A stretch of 19,576 nucleotides of DNA, from the NCBI GenBank assembly GCA_937957985.1, contig CALGOH010000278.1, positions 1 through 19,576 on the forward strand, written 5' to 3'. A model generated the notes under the pieces. It made no database searches. It was not told the origin of the DNA and saw nothing but the letters and a program-made list of their open reading frames with translations. This stretch comes from an uncultured Verrucomicrobiae bacterium. GTDB lineage: Bacteria > Verrucomicrobiota > Verrucomicrobiia > Verrucomicrobiales > Akkermansiaceae. Positions 1-7,790 of the stretch are shown here, in pieces (the first letter of the stretch is position 1; every line of letters begins with the position of its first letter). The position numbers and the translations under genes are program-made.

Positions 1-321
1 GTAGTTCTGGTCGTAGCCGTAGCGCAGGCCGTCGCCATATTCGGGCAGGCGATCGGGCTGGCGCTTCTTGTCCTCGCGCATCATGACCAGCCTGGCCTTG
101 CTCCATGGCTCCTTCGGGCGCCGCAGGTATCCCCAGAATCGCGTCTTCTCGACAAAATAGCGGCGGCCGATGTAGTGGTCGCCGCCGGGTTCGGCGGCGA
201 TGGCGGCCTTGCGTTCCTCGACGGTGGGCCCTCCCATGTTGCCCGACCCGAGGGAGCCGGCGCATTGGCACAGCACCAGGCAGGCCAGCAGGGCCGGGAC
301 TCGCAGCGGGAAAGCACTCAT
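1..321 (-). CDS. Partial lipoprotein-like hypothetical protein (C-terminus off the left edge)
   Basis: An open frame reads leftward from ATG at 321 to base 1 with no stop, giving 107 residues. The N-terminus (MSAFPLRVPALLACLVLCQC) is a short basic/hydrophobic signal ending in a cysteine-rich stretch, so an exported and possibly lipid-anchored protein is likely. The lipobox is not canonical (Q precedes the last Cys). The visible mature part is polar and rich in Arg, Lys, Tyr and Trp (for example YFVEKTRFWGYLRRP, then a DRLPEYGDG stretch), with no domain I recognise. It diverges from the PtsN-like gene, and the 141 bp between them must hold both promoters. Its third positions are strongly G/C, like its neighbours, which supports coding. 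The function is unknown. Confidence 0.7.
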   Translation of the reverse strand, partial: MSAFPLRVPALLACLVLCQCAGSLGSGNMGGPTVEERKAAIAAEPGGDHYIGRRYFVEKTRFWGYLRRPKEPWSKARLVMMREDKKRQPDRLPEYGDGLRYGYDQNY

Positions 322-462
322 GGGTTGGGCGCAGGCTAGGGGACTTCCGCCAGCCGGGACAAGCGTCAACCCCCGTGCCGTTCACGGAAAAGCCTCTTGC
401 ATCGTTCCGGCCACGGAGCTAAGCACCCGCCCCGGCCGGCCGCCCGCGCCGCCGGTTCCTGC

Positions 463-936
463 ATGAAGCTCGCCTCCCTGCTGACTCCCGACCAGGTCCT
501 CCTCGACATGCGTGCCGATGAGCACATCCCGGCGATCGAAGAACTGGTCGACCACCTCGTGGAGGTGGGAAAGCTTCCGGCCGAACTGCGCGACGAGGTG
601 GTGGGCTCCCTGCGTGAGCGGGAGGAACAGGTCAGCACCGGCATCGGCTACGGCGTGGCGATTCCCCACGCCTTTTCGGAAAAGCTCGAGGAGGTGGTCA
701 CCGTGTTCGGGCGGTCGAAGGAGGGGGTCGATTTCGAGGCGCTCGACAACTGCCCGGTGCACTTCGTGATCCTGTTCGTGGTTCCGAAGAAGGACTACCA
801 TCTCCACCTTCAGACTCTCGCGGCGATCGCGAAGATGTTCACCAACTGCGAGATCCGCCGACAGCTCGGGGAAGCGCGGAGCCGCTCGGATATTCTGAAC
901 ATTTTGGCTGGCAAGGCGGCGAACAACGTCGCCTGA
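463..936 (+). CDS. PTS EIIA (fructose/PtsN-type) domain protein
   Basis: This is a 157-aa single-domain protein of the PTS EIIA type 2 family (PF00359). The family's active-site region is clear: STGIGYGVAIPHAF, with His69 as the predicted phosphorylated histidine. The conserved HLQTLAAIAKMF helix follows near residues 115-126. No EIIB or EIIC domain is attached and no HPr or EI gene is nearby, so a regulatory, PtsN-like role is more likely than sugar uptake. I chose ATG 463 because the upstream extension is an Arg/Pro/Ala-rich non-domain stretch. No good Shine-Dalgarno is visible. The gene ends 8 bp before argS and is probably co-transcribed with it. Its exact phosphodonor and target cannot be read from the sequence. 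Confidence 0.88.
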   Translation: MKLASLLTPDQVLLDMRADEHIPAIEELVDHLVEVGKLPAELRDEVVGSLREREEQVSTGIGYGVAIPHAFSEKLEEVVTVFGRSKEGVDFEALDNCPVHFVILFVVPKKDYHLHLQTLAAIAKMFTNCEIRRQLGEARSRSDILNILAGKAANNVA

Positions 937-944
937 CTTCGCCC

Positions 945-2693
945 ATGACGCTGCAGCAGGAAATCGAGTCCGCCCTGGCGGCCGCCTTCGAGAAGGTCAC
1001 GGGCGAGAGGGTCCCGGCGCCGGTGGTGGCATCCGCCGATCTGCGTTTCGGCGACTACCAGAGCAATGCCGCCATGGCTCTGGCGAAACAACAGCGGACC
1101 AATCCCCGGGCGCTGGCCGAACAGGTGATTGAAGTTCTCGACCTCGGTGAACTGGGTCAGGCGGAGATTGCCGGACCTGGCTTCATCAATTTCCGCATCG
1201 ATCCCCGGGCCTTCGCCCGCAAGGCGGGGGAATTGCTGGGCGACGAACGCCTGGGCGTTCCCCGGACCGGAGCCGGCCGGCGGGTGGTGGTCGATTTCTC
1301 CGCGCCGAACGTGGCGAAGCCGATGCATGTCGGCCACATCCGCTCGACCATCCTGGGCGACTCGCTGTCGCGCATCGCCGCCTTCCTTGGCTACGAGGTG
1401 ATCCGCGACAACCACATCGGCGACTGGGGCACCCAGTTCGGCATGATCCTCCGCGGCTGGAAGACGAACCTCGACCAGGCGGCGCTGGAGAGCGATCCGG
1501 TGGGCGAGCTGTTGCGGGTCTACCGCGAGGTCAACGCGAAGGCCAGGGAGGACAAGACGGTGATGTCGGAATGCCGCGCCGAGCTGGTCAAACTCCAGGC
1601 CGGCGACGAGGAGAATCTCGCGATCTGGCGGCGCTGCGTCGAGTTGTCGAAAGAGGGCCTGCAGCGGATCTACGACCGGCTCGACGTGTCCTTCGACCAC
1701 TGGCTTGGCGAGAGCTTCTACAACGACCGTCTCGCCGGCCTGGTGGAGGAGTTCCTGGAGAAGGGCCTCGCCCGGGTGGACCAGGGAGCCGTGTGCGTGT
1801 TCTCCGGGGGCGGGCTCCCGGATGACCAGGATCCGTTCCGGATCCACCGCGAGGACGGTTGGTCGGACAACCCGGCGATCATCCGCAAGGCGGACGGTGG
1901 CTTCCTCTACGCCACCACCGATCTCGCCACCGTCGAGTACCGCATCGACGAGTGGAAGGCGGACGAGATCTGGTATGTCGTCGGCGCACCGCAGCAGCTC
2001 CACTTCCGCCAGATTTTCGACGCCTGCCGCCGCTGGGGGAAGGATGCCGGATTCCATCACATCGCCTTCGGTTCGATCCTCGGCGAGGATCGCAAGCTGA
2101 TGAAGACGCGCTCGGGCGACAACGTGCAACTCGTCGACGTGCTCGACGAGGCGGTCGAGCGGGCCGCGAAAGCCATCGCCGAGAAGAACCCGGAACTCGG
2201 AGACGACGAGGCCCGCGAGGTCGCGGAGATCGTCGGCATCGGCGCGGTGAAGTTTGCGGAGCTGTCGCAGCACCGGATGACCGACTACGTTTTTTCCTGG
2301 GACAGGATGCTCGCCCTCCAGGGCGACACGGCACCCTACCTGCAATACAGCTACGTCCGCATCCGCTCGATTTTCCGCAAGCTCGACGGCGACTTCGATT
2401 CCGCCGCGATCGACCTCCTGCTGGAGGCTCCCGAGGAGATCCATCTGGCACGCCTCGCACTGCGTTTCGGGGAGCTGCTGCCGACGGTGCTCGACGACCA
2501 CCGACCGAACCTGCTGGCCAACCACCTGCTGGAGCTGGCGCGGGCCTTCCATTCGTTCTTCGAGGCCTGCCCGGTGCTCAAGGCGGGCGATTCGGCCACC
2601 CGCGACAGCCGTCTGGCGCTGTGCGAGCTGGCATCACGCGTGCTGAGCCATGGCCTCGGGCTGCTGGGAATCCGCTGTCCGGAGCGCATGTGA
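945..2693 (+). CDS. argS: Arginyl-tRNA synthetase
   Basis: This is a 582-aa class I aminoacyl-tRNA synthetase that charges tRNA-Arg. It has the ArgRS N-terminal additional domain (about residues 1-100). The HIGH-type motif is in PNVAKPMHVGHIRST (HVGH at 128-131), followed by the ArgRS-typical IRDNHIGDWGTQFGM. The KMSKS-equivalent is the degenerate KLMKTRSG at 384-391, which is normal for many bacterial ArgRS. The C-terminal part has the DALR anticodon-binding helices (YLQYSYVRIRSIFRK, then LASRVLSHGLGLLGI at the end). Length and domain order match bacterial ArgRS, and nothing is missing. It sits second in the ptsN-like/argS/pyrophosphatase operon. The start at ATG 945 is 8 bp after the preceding stop. 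Confidence 0.97.
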   Translation: MTLQQEIESALAAAFEKVTGERVPAPVVASADLRFGDYQSNAAMALAKQQRTNPRALAEQVIEVLDLGELGQAEIAGPGFINFRIDPRAFARKAGELLGDERLGVPRTGAGRRVVVDFSAPNVAKPMHVGHIRSTILGDSLSRIAAFLGYEVIRDNHIGDWGTQFGMILRGWKTNLDQAALESDPVGELLRVYREVNAKAREDKTVMSECRAELVKLQAGDEENLAIWRRCVELSKEGLQRIYDRLDVSFDHWLGESFYNDRLAGLVEEFLEKGLARVDQGAVCVFSGGGLPDDQDPFRIHREDGWSDNPAIIRKADGGFLYATTDLATVEYRIDEWKADEIWYVVGAPQQLHFRQIFDACRRWGKDAGFHHIAFGSILGEDRKLMKTRSGDNVQLVDVLDEAVERAAKAIAEKNPELGDDEAREVAEIVGIGAVKFAELSQHRMTDYVFSWDRMLALQGDTAPYLQYSYVRIRSIFRKLDGDFDSAAIDLLLEAPEEIHLARLALRFGELLPTVLDDHRPNLLANHLLELARAFHSFFEACPVLKAGDSATRDSRLALCELASRVLSHGLGLLGIRCPERM

Positions 2694-2694
2694 C

Positions 2695-4380
2695 ATGGAC
2701 TCCCCGCGCCTGCCTTTCTACGTCATCGGCCACCGCAACCCGGACACCGATGCGATCTGCTCGGCCATCGGCCATGCCGAGCTGCTGCGCCGCACCGGCG
2801 ATCCCGATGCCGTCGCCGCCCGCTGCGGGGCGATCCCGCCGCGGACCGCGTGGGTGCTGGAGAAGGCCGGGGTCGAGGAACCGCTGCTCGTCACCGACGT
2901 GCGGGCCACGGCGGCGATGATCTGCCAGCGCGAGGTCGTCCTGGCGAATCCGTCGGACACCTTCTTCGAAGCCTACCGGTCGATGCTCGATCACGACGTC
3001 CGCTGCGTTCCGGTCACCGACGGGAAAGGGCGAGCCACGGGCATGCTGCGCTATCGTGATCTGTTGGAGCTGCTTCTTCCGGGCGATGGATCGGAGATGA
3101 TGACGCGGACGGTTCACGTTTCGCTGGCGAAGATCACGGAAACCCTCGGCGCCGAGTCGGTCGGGGCGCCCCTGCCGGAGGGACGGAGCCAGGAGGATCT
3201 CATCATGCTGGTCGGGGCATCCTCCCAGGCCACGATCGACCGGAGGCTCAAGTCGGCGACCCGCGAAGGGAACATCGACCGCTACCTCGTCGTCTGTGGC
3301 GACCGTCCGGTGGTCCAGCACTACGCGATCGACCGCGGGGTGCGGGCCCTGCTCGTGACCGGAGGCAACGACATCGACGAACCGTTGCGGCAGATGGCGC
3401 GGGAGAAGGGGGTCGTGGTGCTCCGCTGCCGTCAGGACACGGCGAGTTCGACGACGTTGATCCGGTGCTCGCGAACCGTGGACCTCGTCATGGTTTCCGA
3501 TTTCCAGACCGTGCCCGCCGATGAGCCGGTCTCACGGCTGCGCAAGTCCGTTGCCACGCTCGATCAGGATCTGTTTCCGGTGATCGACCCGGTTTCGGGA
3601 AGGATGATCGGCGTACTCTCGAAGTCCGACCTCGTTGATCCGCCGCGCACCCGGGTGGCGCTCGTCGATCACAACGAGTTCGCGCAGGCGGTGCAGGGCA
3701 TCGACGAGGCGCGGGTGATCGAGGTGGTCGACCACCACCGCCTGGCCGGCGACCTGGTGTCGCGCGAGCCGATCCGCTTCCTCAACGAGCCGGTCGGCTC
3801 CACCTCCACGCTGGTCGCCCGGAAATTCGAGCACCGCGACCTGGAGCCGACCTCCGGAACGGCACTGTGCCTGTGTGCCGGGATCATTTCCGACACCTTG
3901 TGCCTGACCTCGCCGACGACGACCGAGCTCGATCGCGCCATGCTCGCGTGGCTGAGCGGTCTCGCCGGCATTGAGCCCGAGTCCTTCAAGAAGGAGTTCT
4001 TCGCGGTGGGCTCGCTGCTGGCCGGCGGAGAGGTCGACGAGGTGCTGAATGCGGATCGCAAGGAGTTCGACGACGAAGGGGTGAGGGTGACGATCGCCCA
4101 GATCGAGGAACTCGGGCTCCAGCCCCTCGAGGGTCGCCGGCAGGAACTCATGACCGGGCTCGCCGCGCTGGCGGCGGACGAGGGATTCGACCTCGCCGTG
4201 CTCGCGATCACCGACATCGCCCGGCACCACAGCGTGGTGCTGGCGGCCGGCGACGAGCGGCTGGTCGAAACCCTGCCTTTCGAGCGGATCTCGCGCGGTT
4301 GCTACGACGCTCCCGGGGTCGTCAGCCGCAAGAAGCAGATCTTCCCGGCCGTCTGCCAGGCGATCCGCAGGCTGCCTTGA
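2695..4380 (+). CDS. CBS/DRTGG-domain manganese-dependent inorganic pyrophosphatase (family II, DHH/DHHA2)
   Basis: This 561-aa protein is predicted to hydrolyse pyrophosphate to phosphate in the cytoplasm. The DHH half is split by a regulatory insert. The N-terminal metal motif is GHRNPDTDAICSAI (H13, D17, D19). A CBS motif lies at about 75-125, a DRTGG domain at about 165-260, and a second CBS motif at about 268-313. The catalytic core resumes with VDHNEF (D325), VVDHHR (D346-H348) and GIISDT (D400). The C-terminal DHHA2 domain contains the substrate-binding SRKKQI at 544-549. All expected metal ligands are present. In characterised CBS-PPases the insert binds adenine nucleotides, and with DRTGG also diadenosine polyphosphates, to tune activity; that is family knowledge. 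The ATG at 2695 lies 1 bp after the argS stop, so the two are probably coupled. An upstream in-frame start at 2650 inside argS is less likely. Confidence 0.93.
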   Translation: MDSPRLPFYVIGHRNPDTDAICSAIGHAELLRRTGDPDAVAARCGAIPPRTAWVLEKAGVEEPLLVTDVRATAAMICQREVVLANPSDTFFEAYRSMLDHDVRCVPVTDGKGRATGMLRYRDLLELLLPGDGSEMMTRTVHVSLAKITETLGAESVGAPLPEGRSQEDLIMLVGASSQATIDRRLKSATREGNIDRYLVVCGDRPVVQHYAIDRGVRALLVTGGNDIDEPLRQMAREKGVVVLRCRQDTASSTTLIRCSRTVDLVMVSDFQTVPADEPVSRLRKSVATLDQDLFPVIDPVSGRMIGVLSKSDLVDPPRTRVALVDHNEFAQAVQGIDEARVIEVVDHHRLAGDLVSREPIRFLNEPVGSTSTLVARKFEHRDLEPTSGTALCLCAGIISDTLCLTSPTTTELDRAMLAWLSGLAGIEPESFKKEFFAVGSLLAGGEVDEVLNADRKEFDDEGVRVTIAQIEELGLQPLEGRRQELMTGLAALAADEGFDLAVLAITDIARHHSVVLAAGDERLVETLPFERISRGCYDAPGVVSRKKQIFPAVCQAIRRLP

Positions 4381-4386
4381 CTTGTC

Positions 4387-4764
4387 TCACGCCGCGACGA
4401 TCGCGATGCCGTAGTCGCCGAGCAGGGCATCGCGGGTGACGAAGGTCATGCTTTCCATGCGGCACTGGGCCACCAGCGCCCGGTCGAAAGGATCGCCGTG
4501 GATGGCGGGCAGCTTGGTCGATTCGATGGCGTGGGCGGCCTTGAGTTCGATGATCTCGATCCCGTGCTCCGGCAACTGCTCGTGAAAGCCGAGCGGAAGC
4601 CGCAGTTTTCCCTTTGAAACCTTGAGCCCGATCTCCCAGATCGACGCGGCGCTCGCAAAGACGAGGTTCGACGGGTCGGCGATGGCGGCGCGGGCCGATG
4701 GCCGGAGGCGTTCGGGGTCATCCATCCACCAGATGAGGGCGTGTGAGTCGAGCAGCAGTCTCAT
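4387..4764 (-). CDS. vapC: VapC-family PIN-domain toxin
   Basis: This 125-aa PIN-domain ribonuclease toxin is the second gene of a type II toxin-antitoxin pair. The acidic PIN residues are visible: D6 in LLLDSHALIWW, E44 in ASIWEIG, D94 in GDPFDRALVAQ, and D112 in TFVTRDALL. This is the subgroup usually found with Phd/YefM-like antitoxins. The start at ATG 4764 overlaps the antitoxin stop by 4 bp (ATGA), a standard translational-coupling arrangement. The open frame continues upstream, but that part lies in the antitoxin gene. The gene converges with the pyrophosphatase gene, with only 6 bp between their stops and no room for a separate terminator. The RNA target is not predictable from the sequence. 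Confidence 0.9.
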   Translation of the reverse strand: MRLLLDSHALIWWMDDPERLRPSARAAIADPSNLVFASAASIWEIGLKVSKGKLRLPLGFHEQLPEHGIEIIELKAAHAIESTKLPAIHGDPFDRALVAQCRMESMTFVTRDALLGDYGIAIVAA

Positions 4765-5054
4765 GGTTCGGAGGTCCGGTAGTCCGGAGACTCCTCCGCC
4801 ACCTTGCGCGGCGAGGATTCGGGAAAGAGAGGGGATTCGGTCATCGAGGACGCGAGTTCCTCGTCGGGCGCCCAGCAATCCGGCGCCTCCCACACCTGGC
4901 CCTTGAGAAAGCCACCGCTGCGTGGCGCGATCGGCGGCGCATAGGCGACCAGCTTGGCCATCGGCTTGCCGGCCTTGGCGATGATGATCTCTTCCCCGGC
5001 CGCCGCTTTCTCGACGAGCTTGGAAAGATGGGTCTTGGCCTCGTGAATGTTCAT
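4761..5054 (-). CDS. Phd/YefM-family antitoxin
   Basis: This 97-aa protein has the Phd/YefM N-terminal DNA-binding fold: NIHEAKTHLSKLVEKAAAGE followed by EIIIAKAGKPMAKLVAY at residues 2-38. It should neutralise the VapC partner and repress its own promoter. It begins almost directly at the conserved NIHEAK motif, where many relatives have a few extra residues. The C-terminus is longer than usual: after the expected WEAPDCWAPDEE element there is a roughly 30-residue Ser/Glu/Pro-rich tail that runs into the vapC overlap. The tail may be part of the toxin-wrapping region or an extension grown by read-through. It lies 48 bp downstream of the large VWA gene, so it could be read from that operon or from its own promoter, where a 10-bp-period repeat is seen. 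Confidence 0.88.
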   Translation of the reverse strand: MNIHEAKTHLSKLVEKAAAGEEIIIAKAGKPMAKLVAYAPPIAPRSGGFLKGQVWEAPDCWAPDEELASSMTESPLFPESSPRKVAEESPDYRTSEP

Positions 5055-5062
5055 ACGGATAG

Positions 5063-5079
5063 ACTAAGTTGAACTAAGT
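5063..5079 (-). promoter_or_regulatory. Candidate antitoxin operator: two ACTAAGT repeats spaced 10 bp
   Basis: The 7-mer ACTAAGT occurs at 5063-5069 and again at 5073-5079 (plus-strand sense), exactly one helical turn apart. The pair lies 9 to 25 bp upstream of the antitoxin start codon, and AGTTGAACT in the middle is an imperfect palindrome. It sits in the 48-bp gap between the VWA gene and the antitoxin and is noticeably AT-rich for this genome. Phd-type antitoxins bind short repeated sites over their own promoter. That this is such a site is an inference from position and spacing. Confidence 0.35.
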
Positions 5080-5102
5080 CCAAACGCAAGCCCTGATTTG
5101 GA

Positions 5103-7781
5103 TCAGCGCCGATCCTTGGCTCTTTGGTAGCGCGAGCGCCGTTCGCTGGCCTGCTTTTCCGGCGGCCGAGTGGGTGTCTCGGGCTCCGGCTCGGGTTCGG
5201 TGGGTTTCACCGCGACCGGCGCCTGCTTCGGCGCGCGAGGCTGACGCTCGAAGGAAGGAAGTCCCGGCAGCGGCATCCGCCAGCCGGTCCGGGTCATCAG
5301 CGCTTCGGCGACCACCAGCACCAGCAGAGCGAGTGCCAGCCACAGGCGCAGGCCGATCTCGTGGTCGTGGGGGGGGCGCAGCCAGGCCTCGGCCAGGTCG
5401 AGCAGCTCGCGTCCCCCGGTCTGGGCCGAGACGGCCCGGAGTTCCGCCAGCCGCTCCGGTTCGAACGCCCATTCGACGGAGCTGCCGACCGTGAGGGGCC
5501 CGAAAGGAATCGCGTGGGGCCCGACGCGCACCGCGCCGCGAACGATGGCGCCTTCGTCGAGGTCGCGGCTCACCGAGAAATGGCCGGGCTCGATGCGCCG
5601 CCATGGTACTTCGTAGGCGGCGTTGCCGGCACCGCTCTCCAGCAGGCGGATGCCCGGCGGTGTCGCCGCCAGCTTGTCGCTCCACATTTCCGGGTCGTAG
5701 AGCAGGTCGAGGGTCAGGCGGGTGCCGTCGAGTCGGTGGCGCAGGCCGATGCCGGGCGGCAGCTCGAGGCCCATCAGCCAGCGGGTGAGGGTCTGGACAA
5801 AGTCGCCGTAGCCATCCCAGGCCCGGGCCGGCTCCGAAAAATCCCCACCCAGCGGGAAGCTGACCGCCGCGGTGCGGCCGAGCCCGCGACGCGCGTGGGC
5901 AACGAGCGGGGCGACATACTCGTCGGTCGTCACCAGCGAGGTGGTCGCATCCTCGCGGGCGTAGGAAAGGTTGTAGCCGCCGGCCTGTGGCATCCAGTCC
6001 AGGAGCTTCGGCGAGATTTCGGCCCAGCGTCCGGTTGCCTGTGCGCCGACCGGTTCCTCGACGAAGGCCGAGCGGGCGATCGTCACCGTTTCCTGGGCGA
6101 AGATCTTCGGAATGTCGACCGCACGGTCGGAGAAGAAGATCCGCCCGTCGCCGCGCTTGGCGATGTCCTCCAGCAGCTTGGCGTCCATGTCGGCCTTGGT
6201 GCCGAGAGCGATGACCGAAACGGTCGCGCCTTCGGTCTTCATCTCCTTCAGCAGGCGCTTGTAGTCGCCGGGTTCCTCGGAGTCCGCGGCATCGGAGAAG
6301 AGAATCACGTGGCGGGTGCCGACATTGGCCTTCTTCAGCTCGTCCCAGGCCGCCTTGAGCCCTTCATAGACGAAGATGCCGCCGCCCTGGGACTGTACCT
6401 TCCGGGCGCGTCCCATGAGCTTGTTCTTGTCGTTCCGGATCTGGGTCAGCGGGATGATCGTGTGCGGCGCGCTGTCGACCGCGAAGACGGTCACGCGGTC
6501 CATGGGGCCGAGCAGGTCGATCGCGTTGGCCGCACCGTTGTTGGCGAGGTCCATCTTGGTCTTGCCGCCGGCCACGCCGACCGACATCGAGCCGGAGCGG
6601 TCGAGGACGATCGCCAGCGCCACCGCCAGCTTCCGGTGCTCGGTCTTGAGTTCCATCGAAACGGGCAGCAGCGGGTCGATCGACGACTGGAAGTAGCCGC
6701 CCGAGCCGAAGGAATGCTTGCCGCCGACCATCAGGAAACCGCCCGCCTGCTCGCGGACGAAGAAGTCGACGGCATCGAGGAAGTCCTGCGGCACCTCGTG
6801 GGCGGGGACGTTGTTGAAGATGACGGCCCGTGCCCCGGAAAGGCGTCCGGGCTGGAGCTTGAGCGAGTCGGTTTCGACATCGACGGTGAACTCCTGCGTT
6901 TGCAGTACTTTGACGAGGGGATCGTCGGTGTAGTTGGTGACCACGAGGACGCGGGGCCCGCCGGTGATCTCGATCCACCGCGAGGCGCGGTTGTTTCCCG
7001 GGTGGGCGTCGGTCTCGGGCACGACCTCGGCCTCGTATTCGAAGGAACCGCCGACCGGAATGCGGTCGGTGAACTCGGCACGGCCGACGCCGTTGACCAG
7101 CTCGACCTCGGTCTCGACGAGCAATTGTCCGGCGCGGCGGATGATGACCGGCACCTTGCCGTCGATCGACCCGCGCACCGTGACCGCCAGCAGGTAGGGT
7201 TCGCCGGTCTGGACCCTTTCCGGCAGGTCGATCCGGGAAATCCGGAAGTCGTCGAGCGTCTCGTCGCGGATGAGCCGGAAATCGAGCGGGATGCCCTGCA
7301 CCTCCAGCCGGTCGGCGGCTTTCTCCAACGGCTCGGTCGAGAAGCCGTCGGTGAAGAGCAGGACCCGCGACGGCCGGTCCTCTTCGGCGAGCGCGGCGAC
7401 GTGCGACAGTGCGAGTTCGGTGCGGGTCAGCTTGCGAGAGCCGGTGAAGGTCGTGCCGTCCTTGCCGTGCTCGACGATCTCCGCCGCGTAGTCGAGGAGG
7501 ATCATGCGGTCGCGCCGGGAGGGCTTGGACTTGTCCAGCAGCCGTTCCCATTCCGGCAGGCCGAGATCGACCAGGTCCTCGGTCGAGTCCGAGCGGTCGA
7601 GCAGCACCCACAGGTCGAGCGAGTCGTCGCGCAGCGTCACCCGCGGATCGGCCAGCGTGAAGGCGGCAAGCACCACGAGAACCAGGCGCAGCGGCGAGAA
7701 GACGCGCAGCCGCTTCCAGAACCAGCCGACGAAAAAGACGGCGGGAATCAGGAGAAACCATTCTGGGGAGGTGAAGTGCAT
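5103..7781 (-). CDS. Large membrane protein with two VWA domains and a glutamine-amidotransferase-like domain
   Basis: This is an 892-aa protein. Two N-terminal membrane helices (about 8-22 and 30-44) are followed by a VWA-like domain with a DxSxS metal-site motif (LLDRSDS, D62/S64/S66). A beta-rich region spans about 180-270. A class I amidotransferase-like fold spans about 277-375 (RVLVVTNYTDD, AGGFLMVGG), without an obvious Cys nucleophile. A second VWA domain with a full MIDAS, VLDRSGSMS (D394/S396/S398), has further support at D497. A third membrane helix lies at about 811-828, then a Pro/Glu- and Arg/Lys-rich tail. The bulk is probably periplasmic and the tail cytoplasmic. Such proteins accompany MoxR, DUF58 and BatA-like genes. 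The coding strand has a run of eight C at 5376-5369, just before the C-terminal helix. The binding partner is unknown. Confidence 0.88.
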   Translation of the reverse strand: MHFTSPEWFLLIPAVFFVGWFWKRLRVFSPLRLVLVVLAAFTLADPRVTLRDDSLDLWVLLDRSDSTEDLVDLGLPEWERLLDKSKPSRRDRMILLDYAAEIVEHGKDGTTFTGSRKLTRTELALSHVAALAEEDRPSRVLLFTDGFSTEPLEKAADRLEVQGIPLDFRLIRDETLDDFRISRIDLPERVQTGEPYLLAVTVRGSIDGKVPVIIRRAGQLLVETEVELVNGVGRAEFTDRIPVGGSFEYEAEVVPETDAHPGNNRASRWIEITGGPRVLVVTNYTDDPLVKVLQTQEFTVDVETDSLKLQPGRLSGARAVIFNNVPAHEVPQDFLDAVDFFVREQAGGFLMVGGKHSFGSGGYFQSSIDPLLPVSMELKTEHRKLAVALAIVLDRSGSMSVGVAGGKTKMDLANNGAANAIDLLGPMDRVTVFAVDSAPHTIIPLTQIRNDKNKLMGRARKVQSQGGGIFVYEGLKAAWDELKKANVGTRHVILFSDAADSEEPGDYKRLLKEMKTEGATVSVIALGTKADMDAKLLEDIAKRGDGRIFFSDRAVDIPKIFAQETVTIARSAFVEEPVGAQATGRWAEISPKLLDWMPQAGGYNLSYAREDATTSLVTTDEYVAPLVAHARRGLGRTAAVSFPLGGDFSEPARAWDGYGDFVQTLTRWLMGLELPPGIGLRHRLDGTRLTLDLLYDPEMWSDKLAATPPGIRLLESGAGNAAYEVPWRRIEPGHFSVSRDLDEGAIVRGAVRVGPHAIPFGPLTVGSSVEWAFEPERLAELRAVSAQTGGRELLDLAEAWLRPPHDHEIGLRLWLALALLVLVVAEALMTRTGWRMPLPGLPSFERQPRAPKQAPVAVKPTEPEPEPETPTRPPEKQASERRSRYQRAKDRR

Positions 7782-7790
7782 GGGATGTTG

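Noticed and set aside
424..456. Possible -35/-10 pair or GC hairpin before the PtsN-like gene
   Set aside because: The best boxes in the 322-462 gap match only two or three consensus bases each, and the GC-rich run forms no specific stem.
810..2552. A 580-codon reverse frame opposite argS
   Set aside because: It is the antisense shadow of an intact argS with every family motif present.
4375..4410. Terminator between the convergent pyrophosphatase and vapC genes
   Set aside because: The only stem is a 5-bp CGCGA-CGA-TCGCG inside vapC with no T-run; the gap is 6 bp.
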